A DNA stretch of 64,000 nt, taken from Brevundimonas mediterranea (GTDB lineage: Bacteria > Pseudomonadota > Alphaproteobacteria > Caulobacterales > Caulobacteraceae). The notes under the pieces were generated by a model, which did no database searches, was not told the origin of the DNA, and saw only the letters and a program-made list of their open reading frames with translations. The position numbers and the translations under genes were made by a program. This document shows positions 16,406 to 25,455 of this stretch, one piece after another. Within the stretch, counting starts at the first letter, position 1. Each line of letters starts with the position of its first letter. The DNA lies in contig NZ_CP048751.1 of NCBI RefSeq assembly GCF_011064825.1, positions 2,418,001 through 2,482,000 on the forward strand. Reading direction: 5' to 3'.

Positions 16406-17584
16406 CTACCTTGTCAGGGCGCGCATCGCCTTGTCGAGGCCTTCCAGCGTCAGGGGGAACATCCGCTCGTCCATCACCTCGCGCAGCAGGCCGACCGAGG
16501 CGGTGTAGCTCCAGTATCGTTCCTGCACCGGGTTCAGCCAGATCGACTTCTCCCACTGCTGACGGGCGCGTTTCATCCAGACCGCGCCGGCCTCCTCGTT
16601 CCAGTGCTCGACCGAGCCGCCCGGCATGGTGATCTCATAGGGCGACATGGTCGCGTCGCCGACAAAGATGGCCCGCCAGTCCCCAGGATACTTGTGCAGC
16701 AGGTCCCAGGTCGGAATCCGCTCGGTGTGACGCCGCCGGTTGTCCTTCCAGACGCCTTCGTACAGGCAGTTGTGGAAGTAGAAGAACTCCAGGTTCTTGA
16801 ACTCGGTCCGGGCCGCCGAGAACAGCTCCTCCACCAGCTTGATATGGCCGTCCATCGACCCGCCGATGTCGAGGAACAGCAGGACCTTGATCGTGTTGCG
16901 CCGCTCGGGCCGCATCTGGATGTCCAGCCAGCCCTGGCGCGCCGTGCCGTCGATGGTGCCGTCGATGTCCAGTTCTTCCGCCGCCCCCTCGCGCGCAAAC
17001 CGGCGCAGGCGGCGCAAGGCCACCTTGATGTTGCGCGTGCCCAGCTCGACCGTGTCGTCCAGGTTCCGGAACTCGCGCTTCTCCCACACCTTGACCGCCC
17101 GGCCATGCTTGCCCGGCCCGCCGATCCGCACCCCCTCAGGATTATAGCCGCCGTGGCCAAAGGGGCTGGTCCCGCCCGTGCCGATCCATTTCGAGCCGCC
17201 GGAATGGCGTTCCTTCTGCTCTTCCAGCCGCTGCTTCAGCGTCTCCATCAGCTTGTCGAAGCCGCCCAGCGCCTCGATCTGCGCCTTCTCCTCGTCGGTC
17301 AGATATTTTTCGGTCAGCAGCCGCAGCCAGTCCTCGGGGATGTCGGTGGTCAGATCCTCGCCCGCGCCGACCGATTCCACGCCCTTGAACACCGTCCCGA
17401 ACACCTGATCGAACCGGTCATAGTGTTTCTCGTCCTTGACCAGAACCGCGCGCGACAGGTGATAGAAGGCCTCGATCTCGCGCCCCGCCAGATCGCGATC
17501 CATGGCCTCCATCAGATGGAGCCATTCCTTCATCGACACCGGAACCTTGGCGTCGCGCAGGGCGGTGAAGAAGGGGAGGAGCAT
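16406..17584 (-). CDS. VWA-domain protein, CoxE-like
   Basis: A 392-residue cytoplasmic protein. The N-terminal half contains MLLPFFTALRDAKVPVSMKEWLHLMEA, typical of CoxE/YehP-like proteins; the C-terminal half is a von Willebrand factor A domain whose metal-ion site begins FLDIGGSMDGH (D-x-G-x-S rather than the canonical D-x-S-x-S). A Gly-rich linker (SGGSKWIGTGGTSPFGHGG) separates them. Such proteins normally act with a MoxR-type AAA+ ATPase as a metal-insertion or activation chaperone pair; no MoxR gene is adjacent here, so the partner must lie elsewhere. The ATG at 17584 gives full length. Confidence 0.82.
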   Translation of the reverse strand: MLLPFFTALRDAKVPVSMKEWLHLMEAMDRDLAGREIEAFYHLSRAVLVKDEKHYDRFDQVFGTVFKGVESVGAGEDLTTDIPEDWLRLLTEKYLTDEEKAQIEALGGFDKLMETLKQRLEEQKERHSGGSKWIGTGGTSPFGHGGYNPEGVRIGGPGKHGRAVKVWEKREFRNLDDTVELGTRNIKVALRRLRRFAREGAAEELDIDGTIDGTARQGWLDIQMRPERRNTIKVLLFLDIGGSMDGHIKLVEELFSAARTEFKNLEFFYFHNCLYEGVWKDNRRRHTERIPTWDLLHKYPGDWRAIFVGDATMSPYEITMPGGSVEHWNEEAGAVWMKRARQQWEKSIWLNPVQERYWSYTASVGLLREVMDERMFPLTLEGLDKAMRALTR

Positions 17585-17604
17585 GGAAAGGATGTGAACC
17601 CGGA

Positions 17605-18132
17605 TCAGCCGCGCCGCAAGATGAACTCGTGGTCGCGCCAGGCGCCGACCGGGTATTCGTATTCGCCCGCCTTCTCGAACCCATAGGCGGCGTACAGACG
17701 CTGGGCCTTTTCATTTCCGCTCCAGACGCCGATCCAAAGCGGCCCCTGGGTATGGGCCTCCATCCAGTCCAGCGACAGGGTCAGCAGTTTCGTGCCCAGG
17801 CCCAGGCCTTGCGCGGCCTTCGACACATAGAGGCGGCGCAACTCCATGTGCTCCGGGCGCGCCTCGGGGTGGGGCAGGCCGTTGGGACCCGCGTTGGCGA
17901 AGGCCAGCAGGGCGCCGTCCCGCTCGGCCACCCACCAGGCGCAGCCGGGTTCGGTCAGCTTCTTTCGCGTCGGCTCGGGGTCGAAACTGGCGTCCAGGAA
18001 GGCCTTCAGGTCCATCTCTGGATAGGGGATGGCGAATCCGGTCACGAAGGTGTCGATGAAGGTCCGGCGACCTAGGGCGCCCAGGGGTTCGGCGTCTTCG
18101 AGGCGGGCAGGGCGGATCAGAGTCTCGGTCAT
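17605..18132 (-). CDS. GNAT-family N-acetyltransferase
   Basis: A 175-residue protein with the GNAT fold: MELRRLYVSKAAQGLGLGTKLL contains the acetyl-CoA-binding R/Q-x-x-G-x-G/A pattern (AAQGLGLG), followed by WIGVWSGNEKAQRLYAAYGF, a typical C-terminal GNAT segment. Homologues acetylate small amines or protein N-termini; the substrate is unknown. It is 20 bp upstream of the VWA gene on the same strand and may share its transcript. Start ATG at 18132 is the only good one. Confidence 0.88.
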   Translation of the reverse strand: MTETLIRPARLEDAEPLGALGRRTFIDTFVTGFAIPYPEMDLKAFLDASFDPEPTRKKLTEPGCAWWVAERDGALLAFANAGPNGLPHPEARPEHMELRRLYVSKAAQGLGLGTKLLTLSLDWMEAHTQGPLWIGVWSGNEKAQRLYAAYGFEKAGEYEYPVGAWRDHEFILRRG

Positions 18133-18196
18133 GATCCGGCTCTACAATGGGGCGAGACGCGCGTCACCGCCGACAGGCGGCGCGCAGACATGTTCG

Positions 18197-18289
18197 GGCA
18201 AGGTTGTGTCCGCGCTCGAGGGCGGTTACGACCTTGAAGGACTAGGCCGCTCCGCGGTCGCACACGTCGCCGCGCTCGGGGAGGAATAG
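18197..18289 (+). pseudogene. C-terminal remnant of a histone-deacetylase-family gene
   Basis: The frame reads GKVVSALEGGYDLEGLGR and then SAVAHVAALGEE before a TAG. The stretch LEGGYDL followed by SxxAHV is the conserved C-terminus of bacterial histone deacetylase / acetoin utilisation (AcuC-like) proteins, which are normally over 300 residues. Upstream of 18197 the frame does not continue into the rest of the domain but into unrelated sequence next to the GNAT gene. In many Alphaproteobacteria a histone-deacetylase-family gene precedes xseB-ispA-dxs, so this is most simply the scar of a deletion that removed the first nine tenths of the gene. Confidence 0.72.
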
Positions 18290-18329
18290 GACGTCTAAAG
18301 CCTTGAAACTTAAGGGCCGTCCGATCGCC

Positions 18330-18992
18330 ATGTCATCCCCCGCCCTGTCCCTCGATTCGACCGATCAGCCTGCGCCGCAGGCCGCAGGATCGACTGAGTC
18401 CGGCGCTGTAACGGCTCTGCGGCCGGGCGCCATCACCCTGACGCGCCACGGCGAGCCGGCCCTGTCGCGCAAATGCCTGATCACCGCGCGTCAGTACGGC
18501 GACTGGTGGGCCAAATACGAGATCGGCGGCCTGCTGGCCGGCCAGACTCCGCCGCCCGAACTGGTCGCCACCGCCCAGGGCGCCGGCGCCATCTACGCCT
18601 CGACCCGCCAGCGCGCCCAGGAGACCGCCGCCGCCGCCGCCGCCGGGCGTGAGGTCATGTCGGACGTCCTGTTCATCGAGGCGCCCCTGCCGCCGCCGCC
18701 AATTCCCGACTGGATCAAGCTGTCGCCGAAATGGTGGGGCGTGGTGTCGCGCTTCTGGTGGCACGCCTTCGACCACCACGGCGGCCAGGAAACCCGCGCC
18801 GAGGCCGAGGCCCGCGCCGAACAGGCGGCGCGCAAGCTGATCGCCCGCGCCGAAACCGGCCAGGACGTGCTGGTCTTCGCCCACGGCTATTTCAATCACA
18901 TGGTCGGCGCCCGTCTGAAGGCCGACGGCTGGAAACTGGTGCATAATCAGGGCTTCAAATACTGGTCCCAGCGCCGCTACGAGAAGCGATAG
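18330..18992 (+). CDS. Histidine phosphatase (phosphoglycerate mutase-like) protein
   Basis: A 220-residue protein with the histidine-phosphatase signature LTRHGEPALSRK near residue 40 and the second catalytic His in VFAHGYFNHM near the C-terminus, plus an Arg in IYASTRQRAQET that lines the phosphate pocket. These enzymes remove phosphate from sugars, nucleotides or proteins via a phosphohistidine. An unusual Pro/Trp-rich insertion (PLPPPPIPDWIKLSPKWWG) lies between the motifs. I chose the ATG at 18330; a TTG at 18303 adds nine residues. It sits between the deacetylase remnant and xseB. Confidence 0.8.
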   Translation: MSSPALSLDSTDQPAPQAAGSTESGAVTALRPGAITLTRHGEPALSRKCLITARQYGDWWAKYEIGGLLAGQTPPPELVATAQGAGAIYASTRQRAQETAAAAAAGREVMSDVLFIEAPLPPPPIPDWIKLSPKWWGVVSRFWWHAFDHHGGQETRAEAEARAEQAARKLIARAETGQDVLVFAHGYFNHMVGARLKADGWKLVHNQGFKYWSQRRYEKR

Positions 18993-19040
18993 CCGCATCC
19001 ACCGTTGATGCAGGCTTCGACCCCCTCTAGGGTCCGCGCC

Positions 19041-19292
19041 ATGACCGATACCGCCGCCGCCATCCCCGCCGACCTCAGCTTCGAAGACGCCCTGCAGCGC
19101 CTGGAGACCATCGTGTCACGCCTGGAATCAGGCCAGGCTCCGCTGGAGGAATCCATCGCCCTGTACGAAGAGGGCGCCAAGCTGAAGGCCCATTGCGAGG
19201 CCCGTCTGAAGGCGGCCCAGCTGCGCGTCGAGAAGATCGTCGTTGGACCGGACGGCCAGGCCAAGGGCGTCGAGGCGGCGTCGTTCGAATGA
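19041..19292 (+). CDS. xseB: Exodeoxyribonuclease VII small subunit XseB
   Basis: An 83-residue protein with the XseB core: LSFEDALQRLETIVSRLESG, then PLEESIALYEEGAKL and CEARLKAAQLRVEKI. XseB binds several copies to XseA to form exonuclease VII, which degrades single-stranded DNA. The ATG at 19041 gives the usual length; a further upstream start at 19005 would add a non-conserved leader. Its stop overlaps the next ATG (ATGA), and the xseB-ispA-dxs order is conserved in Alphaproteobacteria although here a CsaA-like gene is inserted. Confidence 0.93.
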   Translation: MTDTAAAIPADLSFEDALQRLETIVSRLESGQAPLEESIALYEEGAKLKAHCEARLKAAQLRVEKIVVGPDGQAKGVEAASFE

Positions 19293-19630
19293 CGCCGACC
19301 ATCGCCTTCGACGACTTCATGAAGGTCGATATTCGCGTCGGCCGGATCGTCAAGGCCGAGCCGTTTCCTGAGGCGCGCAAGCCGGCGTTCAAGCTCCAGA
19401 TCGATTTCGGCCCCGAGATCGGCGTCAAGAAATCCTCGGCCCAGATCACCCGCCACTACACGTTGGAAGAACTGGAAGGCCGCAAGGTCGCCGCCGTCGT
19501 CAACTTTCCGCCGCGCCAGATCGGGCCGGCGAAGTCCGAGGTTCTGACCCTCGGCTTTCCCGATGCGGACGGCGAGGTGGTGCTGGTCGGGGTGGACCGC
19601 GACCTGCCGCTGGGCGGGCGACTGTTTTGA
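19289..19630 (+). CDS. CsaA-like tRNA-binding-domain protein
   Basis: A 113-residue OB-fold protein beginning [20 protein letters not shown], followed by [15 protein letters not shown] and ending with [18 protein letters not shown]. This is the EMAP/tRNA-binding domain in the stand-alone form known as CsaA, which has chaperone-like and tRNA-binding activity in Bacillus; the bacterial role in Alphaproteobacteria is not established. Start overlaps the xseB stop by 4 bp. It is followed directly by ispA. Confidence 0.9.
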   Translation: MTPTIAFDDFMKVDIRVGRIVKAEPFPEARKPAFKLQIDFGPEIGVKKSSAQITRHYTLEELEGRKVAAVVNFPPRQIGPAKSEVLTLGFPDADGEVVLVGVDRDLPLGGRLF

Positions 19631-19635
19631 CCCCT

Positions 19636-20541
19636 ATGCTCGCCGCCAATTCGCCCGAACAGGCCGTGATCGACCGGGTGGCCGAGGTCGCAGATCTGGT
19701 CACGGTCGCGCTGGACCAGTTGTTGCCGCGCGCCGACGGACCGGAAGCCCGCCTGACCGAGGCCATGCGTTACGCGGCCCTGGGCCCCGGCAAACGGCTG
19801 CGCCCCTTCTTCGCGCTTGAGGCCGCGCGCCTGTTCAATATCGACGAACGGTCGGTGCTGCGCGCCGCCTGCGCCCTGGAATGCGTCCACGCCTACAGCC
19901 TGGTGCACGACGACCTGCCGTGCATGGACGACGATGACATGCGGCGTGGGCGCCCAACGGTCCACCGCGCCTATGACGAGGCCACGGCGGTCCTGGCCGG
20001 CGACGCGCTTCAGACGGCGGCCTTCGACATCATCCTGCACGAAGACACCCACGAGGACGCGGTCGTGCGGTGCGAACTGGCGGCGCGGCTGTCGATGGCC
20101 TCGGGCGCGCGGGGCATGGCCGGCGGTCAGATGATCGACCTGCTGGGCGTGCGCGACGATCTGGGCGGCGTCGCCCGGATGCAGCGGCTGAAGACCGGCG
20201 CCCTGTTCGCCTACGCCTTCGAGATTCCGCTGATCATCGCCGAGGCCTCGGCCCAGCACCAGCACGCCCTGATCAGCTTCGCCCACGATGTCGGCCTGGC
20301 CTATCAGATCGTCGATGATCTTCTGGATGCGGAAGGTTCGGCCGAAGAAATGGGCAAGGCCGCCGGCGGCAAGGATGCGGCCTTGGGCAAGACCAATTTC
20401 GTCACCCTGCTGGGGCTCGAGGCGGCGCGACAGAGGGTCGCGCACCTGTCTGACCAGGCCAGGGCTCACCTGGAGCCGTTCGGGCACGAGGCGGAAATCC
20501 TCAAGGCGAGCGTGGACTTTGTGCTAAAGCGCCGGTCCTGA
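19636..20541 (+). CDS. ispA: Polyprenyl (farnesyl) diphosphate synthase IspA
   Basis: A 301-residue short-chain isoprenyl diphosphate synthase that condenses isopentenyl and dimethylallyl diphosphates to farnesyl diphosphate. The first aspartate-rich motif is [14 protein letters not shown] and the second is DDLLDAEG; the allylic-binding Arg-Lys region [10 protein letters not shown] and GG(K)DAALGKTNF are also present. The ATG at 19636 is used; a TTG at 19627 is also possible and would overlap the upstream stop. It supplies the precursor for undecaprenyl phosphate, quinones and carotenoids, and is followed by dxs, the first enzyme of the same pathway. Confidence 0.93.
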   Translation: MLAANSPEQAVIDRVAEVADLVTVALDQLLPRADGPEARLTEAMRYAALGPGKRLRPFFALEAARLFNIDERSVLRAACALECVHAYSLVHDDLPCMDDDDMRRGRPTVHRAYDEATAVLAGDALQTAAFDIILHEDTHEDAVVRCELAARLSMASGARGMAGGQMIDLLGVRDDLGGVARMQRLKTGALFAYAFEIPLIIAEASAQHQHALISFAHDVGLAYQIVDDLLDAEGSAEEMGKAAGGKDAALGKTNFVTLLGLEAARQRVAHLSDQARAHLEPFGHEAEILKASVDFVLKRRS

Positions 20542-20601
20542 TACGAAACATTGATCTCCCCCAGGGGTTGATTGATCAGACTTTCAAGGTTTTCCCGGCT
20601 G

Positions 20602-22512
20602 ATGCCCGACACCCCGCTTCTCGACACCGTCAAGTTTCCCGCCGACATGCGGGGCTTCGACATCGCCCAGCTGAAACAGCTGGCGCAAGAAGTGCGGGCC
20701 GAGACCATCGACGCCGTCTCGGTCACGGGCGGCCACCTGGGCGCGGGCCTGGGCGTGGTCGAGTTGACTACGGCGCTTCACCATGTGTTCGAGACGCCCA
20801 AGGACATCCTGATCTGGGACGTCGGCCACCAGTGCTATCCCCACAAGATCCTGACCGGCCGTCGCGACCGCATCCGCACCCTGCGCCAGCCCGGCGGCCT
20901 GTCGGGCTTCACCAAGCGCAGCGAGAGCGAGTACGACCCCTTCGGTGCCGCCCACGCCTCGACCTCGATCAGCGCCGCCCTCGGCTTCGCCGCCGCACGC
21001 GACCAGAAGGGCGAGAAGAACAAGGTCGTGGCGGTCATCGGCGACGGCTCCATGTCGGCCGGCATGGCCTATGAGGCGATGAACAACGCCGCCGAGGCGA
21101 CCAATGGTCAGCTGATGGTCATCCTGAACGACAACGACATGTCCATCGCCCCGCCGGTCGGGGGCATGAGCGCCTATCTGGCCGGTCTGGTGTCCGGCGG
21201 CGCCTATCAGAACGTCCGCCGCCTGGGCCGCTCGGTCGCCCAGCACCTGCCGCGCCCGTTCCGCAACGCGGCCAAGAAGGCCGAGGAATACGCCCGCGGC
21301 ATGGTCACCGGCGGCACCCTGTTCGAGGAGCTGGGCTTCTACTACGTCGGCCCCATCGACGGGCACGACATGGAGAATCTGGTCCCGATCCTGAAGAAGG
21401 CGGCGGCCATCGAGGACCGGCCGGTGCTGGTCCATGTCGTGACGCAGAAGGGCAAGGGCTACGCCCCGGCCGAGAGCAGCGCCGACAAACTCCATGCGGT
21501 GGTCAAGTTCGACGTGGTCTCGGGCAAACAGGCCAAGTCCGTGTCGAACGCGCCCAGCTACACCAAGGTGTTCGGGACCGAGCTGATCAAGCACGCCGCC
21601 CTGGATCCCTCGATCGTGGCCATCACCGCCGCCATGCCCTCGGGCACGGGGCTTGACCTGTTCGGCCAGGCCTTCCCCGACCGCACCTATGACGTCGGCA
21701 TCGCCGAACAGCACGCCGTCACCTTCGCCGCCGGCCTGGCCGCTGACGGGATGAAGCCGGTCTGCGCCATCTATTCCACCTTCCTTCAGCGCGGCTATGA
21801 CCAGGTGGTCCATGACGTGGCCATCCAGTCGCTGCCGGTGCGGTTCGCCATGGACCGGGCCGGTCTGGTGGGCGCAGACGGCGCGACCCACGCCGGGTCG
21901 TTCGACATCGGCTTCATGGGCGCCTTGCCCGGCATGGTGCTGATGGCCGCCGCCGATGAGGCCGAACTGGCGGGCATGATCTCGACCAGCCTGGCCATCG
22001 ACGACCGCCCCAGCGCCTTCCGCTATCCGCGCGGCGACGGCGTCGGGGTCGAGATCCCGGAACTGGCCGCCCCGTTCGAGATCGGCCGGGGCCGGATCGT
22101 GCGCGAGGGGACCTCGGTCGCCATCCTGTCCCTGGGCACCCGCTTGCAGGAATCGCTGAAGGCCGCCGATCTGCTGGCCGCCCGGGGCGTGTCCGCCACC
22201 GTCGCCGACGCCCGCTTCGCCAAGCCGCTGGACGCCGACCTGATCCTGCGCCTGGCGCGGGAGCACGAGGCCCTGATCACGGTGGAGGAGGGGGCCATGG
22301 GCGGCTTCGGCGCCTTCGTGCTGCAACTGCTCGCCGAGAAGGGCGCGCTGGATCGCGGTCTCAAGGTCCGCACCCTGAACCTGCCCGACGTCTTCCAGGA
22401 CCAGGACGCCCCCGCCGCCATGTATGCTCTGGCGGGGCTCAACGCGGACCATATCGCCGCCGCCGCCTTGCGCGCGCTGGGCGTCGAGACGGCGCGGGCC
22501 GCCCGGGCCTGA
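20602..22512 (+). CDS. dxs: 1-deoxy-D-xylulose-5-phosphate synthase
   Basis: A 636-residue thiamine-diphosphate enzyme that condenses pyruvate and glyceraldehyde 3-phosphate, opening the MEP isoprenoid pathway in the cytoplasm. Visible motifs are [27 protein letters not shown], the ThDP-binding [17 protein letters not shown], and the transketolase-type [15 protein letters not shown] and [12 protein letters not shown]. Length matches the family (about 620-640). The ATG at 20602 ([10 protein letters not shown]) is typical; an upstream TTG/ATG extension to 20572 is less conserved. The 60-bp gap after ispA shows no terminator. Confidence 0.97.
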   Translation: MPDTPLLDTVKFPADMRGFDIAQLKQLAQEVRAETIDAVSVTGGHLGAGLGVVELTTALHHVFETPKDILIWDVGHQCYPHKILTGRRDRIRTLRQPGGLSGFTKRSESEYDPFGAAHASTSISAALGFAAARDQKGEKNKVVAVIGDGSMSAGMAYEAMNNAAEATNGQLMVILNDNDMSIAPPVGGMSAYLAGLVSGGAYQNVRRLGRSVAQHLPRPFRNAAKKAEEYARGMVTGGTLFEELGFYYVGPIDGHDMENLVPILKKAAAIEDRPVLVHVVTQKGKGYAPAESSADKLHAVVKFDVVSGKQAKSVSNAPSYTKVFGTELIKHAALDPSIVAITAAMPSGTGLDLFGQAFPDRTYDVGIAEQHAVTFAAGLAADGMKPVCAIYSTFLQRGYDQVVHDVAIQSLPVRFAMDRAGLVGADGATHAGSFDIGFMGALPGMVLMAAADEAELAGMISTSLAIDDRPSAFRYPRGDGVGVEIPELAAPFEIGRGRIVREGTSVAILSLGTRLQESLKAADLLAARGVSATVADARFAKPLDADLILRLAREHEALITVEEGAMGGFGAFVLQLLAEKGALDRGLKVRTLNLPDVFQDQDAPAAMYALAGLNADHIAAAALRALGVETARAARA

Positions 22513-22522
22513 GACCCGCAGC

Positions 22523-23767
22523 ATGACCGCCGGCGTGTCTCCCCGGCCGGTCGGGTCGGCCTTCCTGATCGGTTACGCCGTCGCCTATATCGGCGCCTTC
22601 ATCGGCGTGGCGCCCCTGCTTCAGGTGCTCGCGCCCCTCCACGCCGAGATGATCGACGGTCAGGCCAAGGGGCCGTTGCTCAGCCAGGCCCTGTTCTGGG
22701 GCTGTATGGCCGCCGGGCTCGGCAATATCATCGGCGGCGCCCTTAGCGACCGGACACGGTCGCGGCACGGCCGGCGGCGGCCGTGGATCGTGGTCGGCGC
22801 CGTTCTGACGGTCGGCAGTTACGCCGCCATCCAGCAGTCCTCGACCCCTCTGGGACTGATTTTGGGCCTGGTCTGTTTCCAGCTGACCTTCAACATCCTG
22901 CTGGCCCCGCTGATCGCCCTGTTCGCCGACCGGGTGCCCGAGAACCGGCGCAGCGCCATGTCGGCCGTGATGGGCATGGCCTATCCGCTGGCCGCCATGA
23001 TCGGTTCGGTCGTGATGGCCTGGGGGCCGCAGGGCGAGGTGGCGCGCTTCGCGACCCTGGCCGCCGTGGTCCTGGCGGCGACCGTGCCCTTCGCCCTGCT
23101 GTCGCGCGAGGATCCGGCGCCCGCCGACCGGGTGCGGGCGCCCTTGTCAGGGTTTTCTCTGCCCAGCCTGCTGCACCCCTTCGCCGTTCGCGACTTCACC
23201 CTGGCCTGGACCTATCGGTTCCTGGTGGTGACCGGCTATTCGCTGGTGGCCTTCTATCTGCTCTTCTACATCGCCGACGCTATCGGCTTTCCGATCCTGT
23301 TTCCCGGCCGCTCGGCCGAGGCCGGCCATTCGCTGCTGACCGCCATCGCCGTCGTGGGGGTGGTCGGGGTCAGCACCGTCGTCGCCATGGGCGGCTCGCG
23401 CATCACGCGGCGCAAGCCGCTCGCCATCGCCGGCGGGGTGCTGCTGGCCATCGCGGCGGCTGTGCTGGCGACCACTCAGGACTGGACCACGGTGGTCGTC
23501 GCCTTCGCCCTCTATGGGGTGGGCCAGGGCTGCTATGGCGCGATCGACATCGCCCTGATGACCGATGTCCTGCCCTCGGTCGAGGACCGGGGCAAGGATC
23601 TGGGCCTGATCAATCTGGCCGTGACCCTGCCCCAGGCGATCGCGCCCCTGATCGCCCTGGTCCTGCTGGAGAACCTGGGTCTGGACTTCCGCAGCCTGTT
23701 CCTGGCCGCCGCCGCCTGTTTCGGCGGGGCGACCCTGGCGGTGGCCTCGATCAGGCGGGTTCGGTGA
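22523..23767 (+). CDS. MFS transporter, SLC45-like
   Basis: A 414-residue integral membrane protein with about 12 helices. The cytoplasmic loop between helices 2 and 3 reads GGALSDRTRSRHGRRRPW, the MFS signature in the GxxSDRTRSRxGRRRP(W) form typical of the GPH/SLC45 sugar transporter branch. The likely cargo is a disaccharide or glycoside, by family analogy only. I use the ATG at 22523, 10 bp after dxs; the open frame extends upstream into dxs in another frame. It overlaps the convergent PhoD gene by 17 bp. Confidence 0.85.
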   Translation: MTAGVSPRPVGSAFLIGYAVAYIGAFIGVAPLLQVLAPLHAEMIDGQAKGPLLSQALFWGCMAAGLGNIIGGALSDRTRSRHGRRRPWIVVGAVLTVGSYAAIQQSSTPLGLILGLVCFQLTFNILLAPLIALFADRVPENRRSAMSAVMGMAYPLAAMIGSVVMAWGPQGEVARFATLAAVVLAATVPFALLSREDPAPADRVRAPLSGFSLPSLLHPFAVRDFTLAWTYRFLVVTGYSLVAFYLLFYIADAIGFPILFPGRSAEAGHSLLTAIAVVGVVGVSTVVAMGGSRITRRKPLAIAGGVLLAIAAAVLATTQDWTTVVVAFALYGVGQGCYGAIDIALMTDVLPSVEDRGKDLGLINLAVTLPQAIAPLIALVLLENLGLDFRSLFLAAAACFGGATLAVASIRRVR

Positions 23768-25445
23768 CGTCTTCCAGCGGACCCAGACCGGTCGCGGTCT
23801 GAGCCAACCGATAGCGTTTCACCGTCTTGTTCTGATACGGCTTGGCCAGGATGGTCGAGACGGCGCGCAGTTCGCCCACCGCCTGATCCCGGTCCAGGGT
23901 CAGCAGGACATAGCCCTTGGACGCCTGGTCGCAGAACTTGACCTCGGGATTGGCGGCTTCCAGCGCCAGGCCCAGCGGCAGGCCGCCGACCATGTCGCCG
24001 GGCGACGGACTGGAGATGGCCGAGGTCCCGAACTCCACCGCGCGACGCTGGCCGCCGTTGTCATACAGTTCGTTGACCCAGAAGGCGTGGCTGTCGCCGG
24101 CCAGGACGATCGGCTCGACGCCCGCCTGTTTCATCGTCTCGTACAGACGCTCGCGACCGGCCGGATAACCGTCCCAGCTGTCCAGGTTGAACGGCAGGCC
24201 TAGCTTGAACAGCTGGATCGCGGCCTCGACCTGGGGCTGGATATCGGCCGGCAGGCTGGCGATCATCTGCGCCACCTGGGCGGGCGGCAGCATCTGTTCG
24301 ATGTTCGGCCCCTTGACCCGCGCCATGACCACCTGGTTGCCCAGGATCTGCCACGGACGACCGGCGCCCTTGGACTGGCTCATGGCCTCGCCCAGCCAGC
24401 GGCGTTGACCCTCGCCCAGCAGGTCGCGCGACGGCTCCTGACGCTGGGCCTCGAAGGCGGCGATGTCCGGGCGGCCGTCGGCGGTCTTGGGGATGTTGGC
24501 GAAGTCCATCTGTTCGGCGCGGGCCGTCAGACGGGTTTCGACCATGTGCAGGCTGGCCAGATCGCCGAAGTGGAAGCTGCGGTTGATCGCTTCCTTCATG
24601 GCGCCGGCCTTGGCCTCGCGGATCGGCATCCATTCGTAATAGGCGCGAAGGGCCGCCGCCTTGCGCGTGGCGAAGTCGCCTTCGGTCGCCGGCTGATGGT
24701 TCTCGGCCCCCATCATCCAGACGTCGTTGGCGACCTCGTGGTCGTCCCAGACGCAGATGAAGGCGGCGCGGGCGTGGGCGGCCTGCAGATCGGGATCGGT
24801 CTTGTATTGGGCGTGGCGCGTCCGATAGTCGGCCAGGCTGATGATTTCGTGGGGCGGCAGGGGCGCCCGGTTCAGCGGCGCGCCCGTCGCCATGCCGTAG
24901 TCGCCCGGCGCCGCGCCGTATTCGTAGATGTAGTCGCCCAGGTGAACGACGGCGTCCAACCGGTCCAGCTGCGAGATGGCCTCATAGGCGTTGAACAGGC
25001 CGCCCGGATAGAGCTGGCAAGACACCACGGCCAGGTTGACCTGCGGCGTCGCGCCCTGGGGCAGGGTGCGGACCCGACCCGCCGGCGAGGTCACGCCATT
25101 GGCGATGAAGCGATAGAAATACTCCCGACCCGGCTCCAGGCCGCGACCGTTCAGGTCGTGCTTGACGGTGAAGTCGCGCTCGGCCCGGGCGGTCAGGTCG
25201 GTAAAGCGACGCACCATGTCGGTGAAGTCGGCGTCCCTGGCCACTTCAAGAACCACCGCAATCTCCCCGACCGACGGATCGGCCGGGGTGACGCGGGTCC
25301 AGAAGACCGCGGAATGCTGATCCGGATCGCCGCTGGCCACCCCGTGAAGGAAGGCGACCTGACCGGCATGGGCGGTCTGGGCGACGGCGGGCGTCGCCGC
25401 CCCCGCGCCGATCAGTCCCAGAAGGCTGCGGCGATCCAGATTCAT
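23751..25445 (-). CDS. phoD: Alkaline phosphatase D (PhoD), Tat-exported
   Basis: A 564-residue PhoD-family phosphatase/phosphodiesterase. The N-terminus MNLDRRSLLGLIGAG is a twin-arginine signal, then the N-terminal beta domain and the metallophosphatase domain with LAVVSCQLYPGGLFNAYEAI, LDAVVHLGDYIYEYG, CVWDDHEVANDVW and VLAGDSHAFWVNELYD, which carry the Fe/Ca ligands. PhoD enzymes release phosphate from monoesters and diesters in the periplasm and are normally PhoB-regulated; I saw no convincing Pho box. It begins 10 bp after the stop of the TonB receptor upstream, so both are probably one transcript. Confidence 0.93.
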   Translation of the reverse strand: MNLDRRSLLGLIGAGAATPAVAQTAHAGQVAFLHGVASGDPDQHSAVFWTRVTPADPSVGEIAVVLEVARDADFTDMVRRFTDLTARAERDFTVKHDLNGRGLEPGREYFYRFIANGVTSPAGRVRTLPQGATPQVNLAVVSCQLYPGGLFNAYEAISQLDRLDAVVHLGDYIYEYGAAPGDYGMATGAPLNRAPLPPHEIISLADYRTRHAQYKTDPDLQAAHARAAFICVWDDHEVANDVWMMGAENHQPATEGDFATRKAAALRAYYEWMPIREAKAGAMKEAINRSFHFGDLASLHMVETRLTARAEQMDFANIPKTADGRPDIAAFEAQRQEPSRDLLGEGQRRWLGEAMSQSKGAGRPWQILGNQVVMARVKGPNIEQMLPPAQVAQMIASLPADIQPQVEAAIQLFKLGLPFNLDSWDGYPAGRERLYETMKQAGVEPIVLAGDSHAFWVNELYDNGGQRRAVEFGTSAISSPSPGDMVGGLPLGLALEAANPEVKFCDQASKGYVLLTLDRDQAVGELRAVSTILAKPYQNKTVKRYRLAQTATGLGPLEDVTEPA

Positions 25446-25455
25446 CGTTCGATCC

